Below, piece after piece: positions 1 through 13,130 of a stretch of 64,000 nucleotides of DNA; position 1 is the stretch's first letter, and every line of letters begins with the position of its first letter. Position numbers and translations under genes: made by a program. Origin of the DNA: Andrena cerasifolii (Eukaryota; Arthropoda; Insecta; Hymenoptera; Andrenidae); assembly GCF_050908995.1 (NCBI RefSeq), contig NC_135120.1, forward strand, positions 10,863,433 to 10,927,432, written 5' to 3'. The notes beneath the pieces were generated by a model. That model had not been told where the DNA came from. It saw only the letters and a program-made list of their open reading frames with translations, and did not search any database.

Positions 1-715
1 CGTGTAGTAAACTAATTGTAAGTTAACCAACATTCTTCTTTTTTTTAAGGATCACAGTAGACTTGACTATTACAAACTCTGTGTTCTCAATATTTGCAAC
101 AGTAATTTTGATCAGCACATTTTCAAGCTTGGGAGCTGCCTAATTAGTTACGATCAGGGATCACTTTACAGAATGTGAATCCTCTTAAAATATTAAATAA
201 ATAATACCTGCATTATTAAAGTATAATGTACTGTAAAACACTTCTAGGAGTGTTGCCTTTGAAAATAAATTTATTCTAACTGTTTCAAGTATATGCAAAT
301 GAGGCTTACACTAATAAAAAATCAGCACAACCACTCGTACTGGATATTTGCTTTCAGGGAAAGCTTAATTAATTATTTGCTTCGCCAAGTCTGTGTTACT
401 GCTAGAGCCTAGTACCCCGACGCTATAACAGTAAAGTTTTGTGATGGAGAAATAATTTGAAATATTTTCCACGTAACGACTTTGTACCCGTGAACATCAC
501 GTTACTGAATTCTGTATGGAAAAAATGCCTCGCGAAGAATAGTAAATGTACGTTTGACTAACCAATAGATATTATACAAAAATTCAAAGTTTCCACAAAC
601 GTAGGTACATGGGTCCATAAGTTCATTGTTCTCAAAATGTTCAGCTTTTTATTTTGTTATCTGCATACGATTACGCGTACTGTGAAATGACAGATGTTTC
701 AAAGAGATCAGAGTA
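1..715. other. AT-rich non-coding sequence
   Basis: No gene, RNA or clear repeat was recognised. It lies to the left of all seen 5-HT7 exons, so it is intron of that gene or intergenic. Confidence 0.5.
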
Positions 716-3110
716 GGGGAGGCCGGGGCTAAAAGTTCCGATTTCGATAAACCATAAAAATGACTGGAAAATAATGTAGTTATTCTCTTCACTATTGACT
801 AATTTCTTGTTAAATTTATTATATCTTCTGATTTTAAGCTTGTGTTTAATATATTGTAATAGGTTTCCCATAGAAAGTAATTTATTTGTGGCTGATCGAA
901 GCGGAACTTCTTACCCCTATATGGGGCAAGTTGTTATCGCATTGGGGTAAGTTGTTACTATGATATAAGAGTTGCCTTTTAATGAAATATTTCACTTTCT
1001 AATGAAATAAAGCAGAATTTTATTAATAATGGTTATTTATGAAGGTTCGGACCAACAAAAATGTATTATCTTTAAAAGAAAACCAAAAGCGACAGTTTTT
1101 ATTTATCTTTACGCATAACTTCGATCGAAGTCGTGTCCCTTTCCGCCTTTCATTCATATGTTCGCATCTTAAAGCACAGCGGAAACAATTTATACATTTG
1201 CGGTAGGTCTGTGACGATAGCACCCCCAAATTCGAATTTTTGAAAAAACTCAACGGCATTCGTTTGTCCATCGTTTGCCCACGTTTGCCCATAAAAAAAT
1301 TTTTTTTGCCCACCCTCCAAAAAAAGTTATGAACAAAATAAAAAATTTGTCTTCATCACTCACGATGAATTCATTTCAATTTTTTAAAAGAAGGATACGA
1401 ATATACCCGATCTGGCCACGTTTGCCCACTCTCAGATTTCATTTGCCCACCCTCCAGAATTTAAATAAAAAATAAAAACCGCGAAAACATGGGTATAGAT
1501 GAAGCGATCGCGTTAAAGTTCGATTATTCTCGAAAATATTATCAAAATCGTTCTTTCAACAGTGCAATTCGTTAGTTTAGATGTAGAAGAGATTTGCCCA
1601 TCCATTAATTTCGTATGCCCACCCTTCAGAATCGAATTATTAATGAAGATAGCCAAGAAGTGCGGTACCCGTTAAAGCGATCGCGTTAAAGTTCGATTTT
1701 TCTGGAAAATATTATCAAAATCGTTCTTTCAACGATGTATATCGTTTGTCCAGATGTAGAAGAGATTTGCCCATCCATTAATTTCGTATGCCCACCCTCC
1801 AGAATCGAATTATTAATAAAGATAGCCAAGAAGTGCGGTACCCGTTGAACCGAATACCTTTCCGTTCGTTTTTTCCCGAATGAATTATCAAAATCAATTC
1901 TACTTACCGTAAAGGTTGAAGGTGTTTGGTGACATGTTATCCAAAAAATGTTGCACACACTTCTTTCTCACTTTATTGGAACGACACTTAAATTTGTATC
2001 GCTCATCGAACACTTCACACTTTTCACACATCTGCAGCATGTGCAGAATATCACCAGAGTGGTTTTCTAGTCATTTTTCACTAATTACCGCAATGATATC
2101 GCACAACGGAAAATAATATAATCTCACAGTTACTTCACAAACCGTAAATGAATGCACGGTCTTGCAAGAGTTGCGTCCGAACTCTGTAGACCGACTGACT
2201 TTCGTGCGTCGTTGGAAGGAATTCGAGGGTATCGCAGACATCTGTTTACGTTTCGGCACGTTCGATGACGACACGCAGTGTTGATACCCTAAGGGGTAGC
2301 AGCGCCGAGTGCCACTGCCGAAACGTAAACAGATGTCTGCGATAGTCTCGAATTCTTTCCAACGACGCACTTCTTGGCTATCTTTATTAATAATTCGATT
2401 CTGGAGGGTGGGCATACGAAATTAATGCATGGGCAAATCTCTTCTACATCTAAACTAGCGAACTGCACCGTTGAAAGAACGATTTTGATAATATTTTCGA
2501 GAATAATCGAACTTTAACCCGATCGCTTCATCTATACCCATTCTTTCGCGGTTTTTATTTTTTATTTAAATTCTGGGCAAACGAAAATTTTTTATGGACA
2601 AACGTGGGCATACGATGAACAAACGAATGCCGTTGAGTTTTTTTAAAAAATCGAATTTGGGGGTGCTATCTTCACAGACCTATTTACGGCGGGGCAAGTT
2701 TTTACGGTAACAACGTGCCCCAAGTCACGGTAACAACTAGCCCCTACCGACACATGTAGCAATTTCAAAGAATATTCTGCTTATACATGTATTCAAACGA
2801 TAAACACTATTACACCATGTTCTTAAATGTCATTTGATCCATAAGAACGATTCAATCTATAATATCGACGTTAAATAATTGAAATAGACCAAAAAGTAAT
2901 GATAGAAAAATTTTTACTTATCTGGTACGCGACTAATAGGTCCTTGCTTACAACCATACGAATCGCTGTCGCGGACGCTATTATAGTGGGCGACAGAGTG
3001 GCGTGATCAACTTACGCGGAAAAAATAATTTAAAGTACAACGCTCTTTTTATTTCGAAGATAGAGCCGTCGGAACAACTTACCCCCGGAACTTTTAGCCC
3101 CGGTCTCCCC
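716..3110. mobile_element. Nested palindromic DNA transposon-like element (2.4 kb)
   Basis: The ends are inverted repeats: GGGGAGGCCGGGGCTAAA at 716 and its complement ending at 3110, with one mismatch over about 24 bp. Both are flanked by TA (714-715 and 3111-3112), which suits a TA-targeting Tc1/mariner/pogo-type mechanism. Inside, 1195-1320 is inverted relative to 2570-2690, and 1455-1670 relative to 2375-2575. A third inverted pair (2205-2262 with 2314-2371) forms the central hairpin. A block of about 170 bp at 1510-1680 is directly repeated at 1680-1850. The motif TGCCCACCCT recurs. No transposase frame was seen, so it is probably non-autonomous. It could alternatively be two or more insertions nested in one another. 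Confidence 0.75.
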
Positions 3111-3112
3111 TA

Positions 3113-6100
3113 CTATGAAATTCAAGATTGGGAAGATATGAATTTTCATCAGAAATGGGGGTTAGCTAACGACGAATTCGACTGAAATTTTGCATGTAAT
3201 TAGTGCCCACCATGTGTAATAAAATAATGTATTAAATACAGACGACACACAATTCTAATTTTTTAGAGAAGATCTAATTCAAATTTTGGCTCTTTCAAAA
3301 TCCTATGTCTATCTATATACAGAAATTGAACGATTAATACGCTGAGATCTGTAATTTCTCTTCAGACACTATCAACCTATTTTTTTCTTATCCAAGCGCA
3401 TGTACATTTCTTTTAATTTTCAACTACTCCTGTAACTCGTATTTACATTCCTCTCAGTCTCGTGTAACACATCTACACACAAGATCTGGGATAGACTAAA
3501 CTTCGAACTCATTTTCCCCGCAAAATTTCGAGTAATATATTCTCTTCGTTTAATACACTGCTGCACACAGTACACACTAACTATATGCAAAGAAGCCAAA
3601 TTGGTGACCCAAACCTCGCACATGTCCCTTGCGAATACTACCTGTAAGTAGTTTCCTCCCCTTTCCTCGAGCCATGCATCAACTATCAAATCAAATTATA
3701 TATAACTGAATCATTACTATTCCCATTCTGGTTAAAATGCCATTCGAAAAAGATTTGCGCGAAGAGTACATCGGTACAAAAAGTATAACTTTCAAGATAT
3801 CTGCGTATTTCGCGGGAACCCCAGGCGTACCTTTACTCCCCGACATAGAAACTACTTCAAACTCCATTGAATGGATCCCATCTCCAACCCATAACCCCCA
3901 GCGACCTTCGGCGTGCTCAGCGAAAGGCGAGGTTACAAAGAAAAAGGGTAACGATATGGAAACGTCGCCCAGAATCCATAGATCATCCGTCCCCGCGGGT
4001 GTCTATTTTGATGGATTCGTACCTTGTTTGCCTCTCTTGTCGCCCGTGAATCGGATATCGATTTTCGGTTTACCTCGAAGCTCGTCCGGACCGCTAGCAG
4101 CGTTGCAAGTTCCCGTTGCTGGATGTTCCAAAGATTTTCGTGCATCGTTTCACCCGAAACCCTCTAAAATCTCTTCATCTTCGCCAGCTCCCGCTGGATG
4201 ACGCGTTCTTGAAATCAGCTGCGCGGAGCTGTCTTCTCAAAGAATGGGAGGAAGAGTTTCAAGCGCACAATCGTGGGGAAAGGTGGATGAAGGCTTCTCT
4301 TCGAATCATCTGATTCTATTAATCTAGTGTTAAAGTTGATGGAACTTTTTATCTCGCGAAAAGGCATCATGTCAATGCGACGAATATATGCAAAGTGATT
4401 TTTTTTTTTAATTTAGAGTTGAATATATGTGTTTTGTGATGTCAGAATTTATTTCGAATTTTATGCGATGATTGGGAAGGAAAGATTTGGAAAGAATGTG
4501 ATACGACGGTGCCTGGGTTCAAGTCTTGTATGATAATATATTCTCATTTGCTGCTATATTGCTTGGGCTCCCGGCGAAATTGATACGAGCATCAATATGC
4601 GCTCGAAAATCTCCGGAATCTCTGTCCAAAGACACCTTGCCCTCGCGAGCTTCCATTTCACCTCAAATCCTATCACGAATTTCGAGACGCTTAGGAAACC
4701 TTTTCCTAAGTCTTCTTTTTTTTTCCCGTAGCGCTCGTAAGCCCGAATTCCCGTGGGAAAGCGGGGAACGGATCATGCATCTGTGATTTCGAGCTGGCGG
4801 AAGACAGTATCGCGAACACAACAACGATCAATGTTCTTTCTACACAACCTTCTAAGGATGCTGTCACCAAAATCCAAAATGCAGTAACAAATATGTACTG
4901 TCCACTAAACTGTTTCAGCTAAGACTTACAAATATATACACATACCGCGAGCGGGGGTGACTTTGTGACTAATGAGATTACTTTGGACTACCAGGACCAC
5001 CCGATTATTTTTCAACGCTCTCTCTGTATCTGACATATTTTCTTTTCACTGGCACACAAAAATTCAGAACAATAGTTCAAGGTGCAATAAAACAGCCTAC
5101 CAAACCTCAAATTAATTCGTCGAAACGTTTTTGTACAAAAAATTCATAAAGAATTACCTAATTTTCGGCCCAACAAGGCGCAATCACCCCTTAATACTTT
5201 TCGCACGGCCATTTCTGTAATTATAGGGCAGGTGTTAAGCTACGGTTGCCAACATCTACCCAGCACTCACCTGGAGGATTAGCAAAAATAAATCAAAAAA
5301 AATTCCAAGAAGACACAAATTATTTCATTCGTCAAAATATGAAAAGAAACCTAATAAAAGAACAAAAATGAATTAAGTTCACAATTAGAATTACATATGT
5401 ATATTCCAAATGAAACTTTACTTTATACGAACCTCACAAATCTGCCCCCTAGTGTAACTCCACCTAGGTACAAGTCTTTCGCCCCCTCGCAGTACTAAAA
5501 TTCTCTCGATTAAAATATTGCTTGAAAAATTCTCGCTTCGAACTCAACTCTTAAGACCACTGCACGCTTCGAACTGCATCCAGGAATCGCGGTTTCAACG
5601 CGGCAGAGTTATTCCAACGGCACTCGAGTCGCGAAAAATCCCTCCTCGAGCCGTGCACATACCCAGTCGACCTTGGCGCGTTTTCCACGGGCAAGTACCC
5701 AGGATATTTCATCGCGCGTTCAGTCCCTTTCACGGGACTTTACAGCGTATATTTCACCGTTCCCGCCTATTCACACGTCGAACAGGCACGCGCGACGCAT
5801 TATAAATCGCGTAACGCACGCTCCATTTCCGTTCTTATGGCCTCCCCCTTCGCTTTCGTTTCGTTCCGCGACTTCACGCGTCCGCGAGGGTGCACGATAC
5901 GTCGATAGGATCCTGAGAATCTCCTCGTCCGCCTCGAAATCCTCGTGCCTCCAGACACTCTTCGTGTCCACGATTCCGCAGATTTATTGCGGGGTGCACT
6001 ATTTCCATCGATATTCCAGCTGGGTCGGCGCTGTTAAATGAAATTCGGTCGACGCCATGGGACGGCGTAGACAGTGGACGTCTGCCTCGACATTAACCCC

Positions 6101-6136
6101 TTGCGCTACAACTTATTGGCTCGTCCTTCGAATAGC
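3113..6136. other. Non-coding, with two GC-rich blocks
   Basis: No gene was recognised. Blocks at about 3840-4260 and 5510-6060 are GC and CpG rich and contain long open frames in several frames at once, which points to low stop density and not to coding. The remainder is AT-rich. Confidence 0.5.
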
Positions 6137-6692
6137 AAGGGAGGTTCGGCAATTCGAAAATTTAAAACAATCTGAAACTGCCGAAATGCAACTCAAGCGA
6201 TGCTAATAACGTAACTATTCTTTGATTCGGCAATAAAACGGTGCTAAGGGTGAAAACACCCCCTCAAAGAAATTGCCAGTTTTCATATTATTGTGAATGT
6301 CTGCGAAAATGTAAAAGATATCGAAAAAAAGTTTAATTCAAATTGTGGTGTACTTTCCATATCGTATATTCTACAATATGGTGATAAAGAATTTATTGTC
6401 AAAATAAGGGTGGTGGGAATTTAGAAAAAAGAAGTGTTTTGCCGATTTTTTATCGCCACTTTATGATACATAATAAACCATACAACTTTGAATTTAAATT
6501 ATTTCTTATATCCTTTACATTTTCGCAGATATTCACGATAATCTGAAAACTCACAATTTTATACTCAAATGCCTATAACTTCGGGAATTTTTCGATTTTC
6601 AACAAATTCTTTTAAACACGCATTCCTAAAAGGTTGAACATTCGAAAAATGAAATAAAAAAAAAATCGACTTCTAGACCGGAACCTCCCCTT
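6137..6692. mobile_element. Hairpin-forming MITE, copy 1
   Basis: The terminal inverted repeats are AAGGGAGGTTCGG at the left and the complement of AAGGGGAGGTTCCGG at the right. Nested inside are imperfect inverted arms (about 6275-6350 and 6478-6560), both containing TCTGCGAAAATGTAAA, separated by a loop of about 125 bp. Upstream of the arms is the phrase AAGGGTGAAAACACCCC. A relative at 38173 shares the left terminus, this phrase and the arm-loop-arm layout, which supports a dispersed family. There is no coding capacity. Confidence 0.7.
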
Positions 6693-7721
6693 AAGCTACA
6701 TTTCTCCAAAGTTTCAGATTTGTCGAAATTTCGAGTTGCCGAATTTCCCTTGGAAGTAGATGCAGTTTTACTTAATGTGTTCCGTCCTGAAACTTGAGCA
6801 CAAGTGCTCTTAGCCAAGACGTCAGTTTTCCTGCCGATATGCCAAGTTTCAAGGGCCTCATTGTGCTCGATTGAGAGTAAGTTGTACGTTGGTTTGGAGA
6901 AAGCACGATGTGAAGGAATATTTAGTCGCAGTTCAGGTGGTGCGAGAAGTGGCATTTTTAACAGAGAACACTTTGCAATTTAGAAATTAAAATTCCTCGC
7001 CAGAGTCGCTCGACCCACTCTCTATATTTCCATTTTATTTTGGCGCGTACAAAGCAGCGAGTATCCTTCGGAATTTCAGCCGCACCGTTTCCCGTGTCTG
7101 AACTGTCGCAACACGGCCCAATGAGAATTCATTCCGCTCCCAACGCGATAATTTAAAGTCGACGAATAAATTTCGCCACGTCAAGCCAATAAACCGAATA
7201 ATCTGAAGGCCGAAATGTGAAATTTAATTATCGAATTGCTCGTTTGATTGCGTTCGATACATCACGACGCGCGCGACGCGAAGAAAAATGGCCAATCAAA
7301 ACTGACAACGGCTGTCAACGATATTTTACGTTCCAACGCAAATAAATGCGACAGGCTCTGCAGCTCTGAGTTGGCACAACTGACTGCACCGGTAAAAACT
7401 TATAGCTAATTGGGTCTGTGTCGAAGCTCAAGACGGCCACTTTGACCACCTTCCTTGAAATCAGACGAAGGTAGAGTCAGCTTATAACAAGTATATCACG
7501 GAAGCACAAAGACACCCTTAACTCAGGGAGCTTATTACACAGAAGCAGCATTGAAATGAAACTCTGTCATCATCTCCATATACATACATATTTCATCCCT
7601 CAAGCTACCCTCTCGTGTTATAAAACACATTATATAATCTACTGCACGGGACGTTTGGTAAGTGTCACACGCCGATTCTTACGAAGCTTTGGATAATCGT
7701 TCATTGGCCCGCGCTACGAAT
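6693..7721. other. Non-coding, nothing recognised
   Basis: AT-rich sequence without a supported gene or clear repeat. Confidence 0.5.
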
Positions 7722-7938
7722 TTTGCTGTATTTGTTTGGTGCTACTTTTCTAATTTAAGGGGAGTCGTTTGTATTAAATAGAATAAGAAGAATTTTGCTG
7801 TATTTATTTGGAACTGTTTATCGACATTAAAGTTCTTTTTATTTTATTTAGTGCAAACGACCTCCCTTAAAGTAGAAAAGTACAAGTAAGTTTCGACTTT
7901 AAAGGAAGTCCAACAGTAGCACCAACTAAATACAGCAA
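7722..7938. mobile_element. Small hairpin element (about 217 bp)
   Basis: Outer inverted repeats GCTGTATTTGTTTGGTGC (left) and its near-complement at 7915-7937 enclose inner inverted arms (7738-7792 and 7835-7885) containing AAGGGGAGTCGTTTG. The tract TTTTGCTGTATTTATTTGG in the loop repeats the outer end in direct orientation, so a second, partial copy may be nested. No target duplication was established. Confidence 0.55.
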
Positions 7939-10900
7939 GGTCCTTTTTATTTTGCAACAGTATAATCTGCAACAGATGACCTGGTATCCCTCACACACGT
8001 TACTCAATGCCATTAACCACAATGTCGATAATCCAACAGCATTTTCCCTCCTGGTGCAACAGTTGCAGGTAGCAGTATATCACCTCAGAACCCGTCATTT
8101 CGCTCGTCCATCCGCAAACGACGCGGTGGATCCTACTCCCAGCGATCAGCAAAGTCCAGTAGCGAATTCATTGAAAACGAAAAGCAATCTCTCTCGCAGC
8201 GATCGTAAATGGGGCGGCCGTGAGCAGCACGTTATCAAGTTTTCTAGGAGCGCGAGATGATGTGGTAATATATTCATGAACTGTCACCGTATCAAATTGA
8301 AACCGTAATAAAGGGGAGCGCGATATTGGTTTTCCACTGTCAAACACGATCAATTTCCTGGTCTATTTGGGGAATCGAGGTGAACGTATTAGCACGCTGA
8401 TTGCCCGCGCCAAATTATGTGTATTTGCCAGCGTGTCGGTCGTGATGTCGTTTCTGAAATTCCTGCACCACTTTCGATAACGACGGAGGACTATTCAGGC
8501 CCATTCATCCAGCAGTTGGTTAAATTTTTCATTAGGCGGCTCCCCGCGAACGGAGGCACGTAATTGGATTCACATTGGTACGGTTAATTCTTGCTGTTTG
8601 ATGCTGACTCGACGCTTCGAATTAATGTGCCACTTGTCAGTAATCGTCTCATTGGCACCGATGGAAGGTCTCGCGAAGAGTTTATTTTAAAAAATCGCTG
8701 TCGAGGCGGAACGTGCAGCGTTTTGCGCGCTCGTTTTTTGGTGGAAATTCTGAATACTCCATGCCTGTCTCGGTTACAGTGGTTTTTGGCGAATGTTCAA
8801 TCAACGATTTTAAAGAACGATCCTTTGTTCGCTTGGAAAGTGGATCGTGCATTTATTTACGAATTCTGGTTCTGTCGTTCTCTGACCCTCGAGGTAAAAG
8901 TACTTTTTGAAGTACCTACTTTTTCGTGTACGAGATGGTTCTGTTTTTATTGTAGAACTGATCTGATTTAGAATAATTGCTGGTGAAATTTTATCAACAG
9001 TGTATTTATAGATGCTTCTAGTTTTTGAATATGCTGGGGTTGCTTTCTTCGATAAATTCACTGAAACAGCTTCTGCTTCTAGTAGAAGTGGTAGTAAAAA
9101 ATTAATCTTCGTGAAATATTTTTATCATCACTGTAAAATCAGTGACTCCATTCTTCTGCCACATAATACTTCGCCTTCTTTAATTTCTAGTTAATAATCC
9201 GGAAGTTCCATAAATTAACATTCTTTTAAAAATATTTTTACTTAGGCAAATTTTTTTAAAAATTAATATTTCGCACTACACTTCACGCAAATAGCAACAT
9301 ATTCCCTCTATCGCTTAAAAAAGGGGGGGAAACAAAAATGGTGAACGTCCTTAAGCATCGGCTATTCTTCAGTATTATACAATTCGATTACTAAATCGAC
9401 GAAACTGAAGTGACGCCGCAGTGACTCGAAAGTGTTGAAATGGGGCGCGATTTACAATTCGGGATATTTCCCGGAGATTGAAACATTGTTGAAAGAATTT
9501 CCATGCAATCGGCTGCAAGAATGCCCGCTCACTTGAAATATTCCCTGTCAGCTGGCTCCGCCGACCGAGTATATCTCGTTCTCGTTTCACCAAATTGCGT
9601 TCTTCTTCGCGTCTTCAGATCCGCCTTGTTGTTCCTTGCCTGTTATATTGCTTGTCTAGCCTCATAGTCATCCTTATTCCTTGAAAATTCATGCACCCCC
9701 TTCCGACTTTTCCCTACCCCCGGCTCGCTGCCCTTTATTCGCCTCGCACGTTGCACTGGGGTAGGTCGACCGATCAGTCAATTCACTTTTATCAAAGTGG
9801 AAACAATATTTCCAGAACATTTGAAGGATGGAGTGTCGTTTCACGGTGATACAATTTTTTCTTTTATTCGGTGATTAATTCGAATAGCAAATTTTTTTTT
9901 AAATGTTTATTTTAGAATTTTAATGACAGAAGCGACTTTGTAGAATGGAAGAATGAAATGAAATGCTTCGGTAATTTTTTGGTTAATAATATGACGAAAG
10001 AAAATGTAAGTGAAGAAAGTGGAAGGAATGATAAGCATGTCGAATTTTACAAAGTTTGGCCAAATCAAGTTGATCACAATCAAGAGTTTTACGTTTGGAC
10101 TTTAAAATAGAAAAACTTTGGACTGTTTTATTAAGATTTTAGGATACGTTGATTTTGAAATATTTTCAAATTAAGTAATTAATTAATCAAATTAAGCAAT
10201 TAATTGAGTAATTAATAAACTGAACAGATTTCCTTGTTTCGACAATAATAAATTTGGACATTTCTTATTTTGTTTCATGATGCTGCCCTGTTCAAACTTG
10301 AACAAATATTAAAATAATGTAAAACAATTATTATATACGTTGCTAATTCTTTTCTGATGTCTAATAAGCGTATAAGCTTCGTGTTATGAAGAATGCAAAT
10401 AGATTCATCGAACCTTCTTCCTTTATTGGGGGACTAAAGTATTAAAACTCAATTTTCTCGGTAATGCTGTTTTGTGACGTTCCCAGTTTCCGCCCTTTAC
10501 CTTTCAAGTGTGAACATTTGAAATTTTTGCCTGAATTTATTGACTTCTCAAAATATGAAAGAAATGTTCATTCTCGTTTAAAAAGTGAAATGGAATGCGA
10601 AGTTCAGTACCATTTTACCACTGAAAATTGATATAAATTATTAGTAAACATGAAAAGTGCCTTATGCCTCTCGTTCCTCTATTCGAGCACTCGATCTCTC
10701 CTCGTTCGCTTTACTGTACACGCACGAGTGATTCCTAAAACTCGTTACACTTCCTTAATTGATTTTCACTTCGCCAGCCGCTTTAAGGGGCAACTTTCTC
10801 CAGGATGTAAGCTCGCAAGAAGGATGATGAATCCCTACCTCGTTACTTTTTGATCGTTTATTGGTTTGTGTGATTCTTTATTGCGATATCCTCTTAGCTC

Positions 10901-12971
10901 GCAATTTTATGGCTTATAGCAAGATGATTGCCATCCAATAGAAGAAATCGAGCCACTTTCTTGCAACGTACAGATAGGATTAATTATCGCTGGCATTCTC
11001 CTTCATTTTTCTTCGTAGAAATGCCACGTTCGATTCATCTAAACGCTGCTTGCAGCAAAAATAAACATACGTACATAAACTGAAACACTCCATTTCGCCC
11101 ACACACCCGTAATAATATCTATCGCGTTAAAAAGCAATGTAGGTACGGTACAGAATAATTTTGCATAATTTCCCAACCACTTAGTGTCCGAATAAAACTT
11201 TAATTACGACATTACGAATATCAAAAATTGCTGCTCTATTTACTGTAATATTTTGTGATGCAGGTACATGATTTTTAATGCGGAATTCGTTGCTTCTAAA
11301 ATGAGTTGCTAATTATTATTATTGTTGCACCATGTTTAACAATATTATCTGTTCTACTATACGAATGTGTCTCGTATTATTATTTATTTTATCAGTCACT
11401 AGTATCGTTGAAATTGTTCCACAGGTCTGAATGAATCTTGAAAGCAAAGGAATCAGATTCCTCTGCACTGCGTCCATCAAACGCTTCGTGTTAAATTCGC
11501 TTTCTGTTCACAGGGATTGGTGGCGTCAAAGGAGAAGCAAAAACATTTACAGCGAATCACCGCAGGCAATATTCCCCTAACAGAAGAGCTTCCCCCTCAA
11601 TTTCACGTATCTATAATGTTTGCAGTCTCGTATCTTTCCGTTAAGTAGCTTGAAGGATGGATGCACCTAAATAGACGCGCAAAGGGAAAGAAGCATGCCT
11701 GACGTTTACTTCAATTGAAATTCCTTTAAATTTAATATCGTAGCTCGCACGATTTCCCAGTACTCTCGGTAAAGAACAGTGAGTTCTTCTCTTCTTCTGC
11801 AGGTAGTATCGAATTGTTGGAAGCTTGAGTTCAAGTTGTATTATAATTAAATATAGGATGAGTATTAGATTAGATTATAGGATGAGTCACGTAATTTGAT
11901 CGTGTTCTATCATTTTTGAAATTCAGAATAGAGAAAAGTGGGGATGGAAAATATCGAATGGGTTTAAAACCTAATTGCTTTTTCACAACGATGCAGGGTT
12001 GGATTGTTCTTTTACCAAGCTGTCTCTTTAGTGTCATGTTGCATGTCTTCACTTACACTTAATTCTACCTTATACTGCTTCTATTTCACATTTTCCTATT
12101 TTCTGCTTATAGTGATCATCCTTTCTCTTCACCACCCCTTATGTTCACCCCTTTCTGTCTTTATTTCTCGTTATCTCCTTGTCACCCCTCTTAGTTCCAT
12201 TTCTTCCTCCTCCTTCTTCGTCTCCTATTTATAAATGAATTATAACCTTATCTTCCCTTATCTTTCAAACAACCCCGTGGGAAGAAAATAAAAGAATTTC
12301 TGAATAGGAATCTGAATAGCCAATATGTTAGAATGTGTGCTTCCAATTATTTTTTACAATAGGTAGGTACTCCATAAATAATGTGATAACATGATAACAG
12401 TTATGCCCCAGAGCCAAGAAATTCATTCCTGTTCCCCTTATCTTCCAAAATGTCGTTCTCGTCTTTCTTTCGTCGAATATTCCAGCGGATTTCTTTTGTT
12501 AGCCGGTCAGCCTGCGTGAAATCGACAATGAATCCCCCGAGGCGGAAAAAATTTCAAGTGAAATGGGCTTTCAAGCTTCTTTTGTACCTACTCGTAAGAA
12601 ATGAAATATCCGATTTCTGCTGTATACAAAGCAAAGCCATTCTTCATAATTTGGGGATTCATACGAAAAGTTATTGTTACTAGAAATAAAAAGTTATGAA
12701 AATAGGTAACTACTACTAATACCTCTTAGACACAGTTAATCTTACGTTTCTTTCACACGTGACATTTTGCAGTTATTAAGTAGCATATATCTATATCAGA
12801 TCTATCTTTCTGAAACCAACATTATGGCTATTAATTATTATTCCTAGGAAGCCCAAGGGAGGGTAAACAAATGTTCACGAAGATTCAAATTTCTGTTTCT
12901 TTCATAAAATAATTTTGTAGGCCGCCAGTAATGTTAGTGTGTCAGAATGTAAGTGTATTTAATGATTGTAA
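7939..12971. other. Non-coding; homeobox-type AT cluster and a pyrimidine tract
   Basis: No gene was supported. Two features stand out. A cluster of AATTAATTA-type motifs at about 10160-10215 would suit homeodomain binding. A strongly pyrimidine-biased strand spans about 12060-12235. ORFs of 60-126 codons here have no recognisable domain and overlap one another. Confidence 0.45.
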
Positions 12972-13130
12972 ACCAACGAATTAGATATCGGGGTCCCTTT
13001 TTTGGATACTGTAAAAATTAGCAAAAACAACATTTGCTCAAATTGTTTCAAGTATGTTTGTGCCCAGCACAATGTAGAGACAAATGTTTGTTTTGTTCGT
13101 AATAAAGAACATGGTGACTACTCAGAGTAA
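12972..13130 (+). pseudogene. Cysteine-rich C-terminal relic, piggyBac-transposase-like
   Basis: A 52-codon frame ending in TAA encodes a coherent cysteine/histidine-rich tail, with CSNCFKYVCAQH followed by CFVRN and then NKEHGDYSE. The spacing C-x2-C-x4-C-x2-H-x6-C resembles the zinc-binding tail of piggyBac-like transposases, in which a further C would be expected; here Asn follows. A stop codon lies directly upstream in frame, and no catalytic DDD core was recognised nearby, so this is a fragment. It could also belong to another zinc-binding transposon protein, or be chance. Confidence 0.35.

Noticed and set aside
3737..4201. 154-codon plus-strand ORF
   Set aside because: It lies in a GC-rich block that is open in three or more frames, the product is Pro/Ser-rich and no domain is visible.
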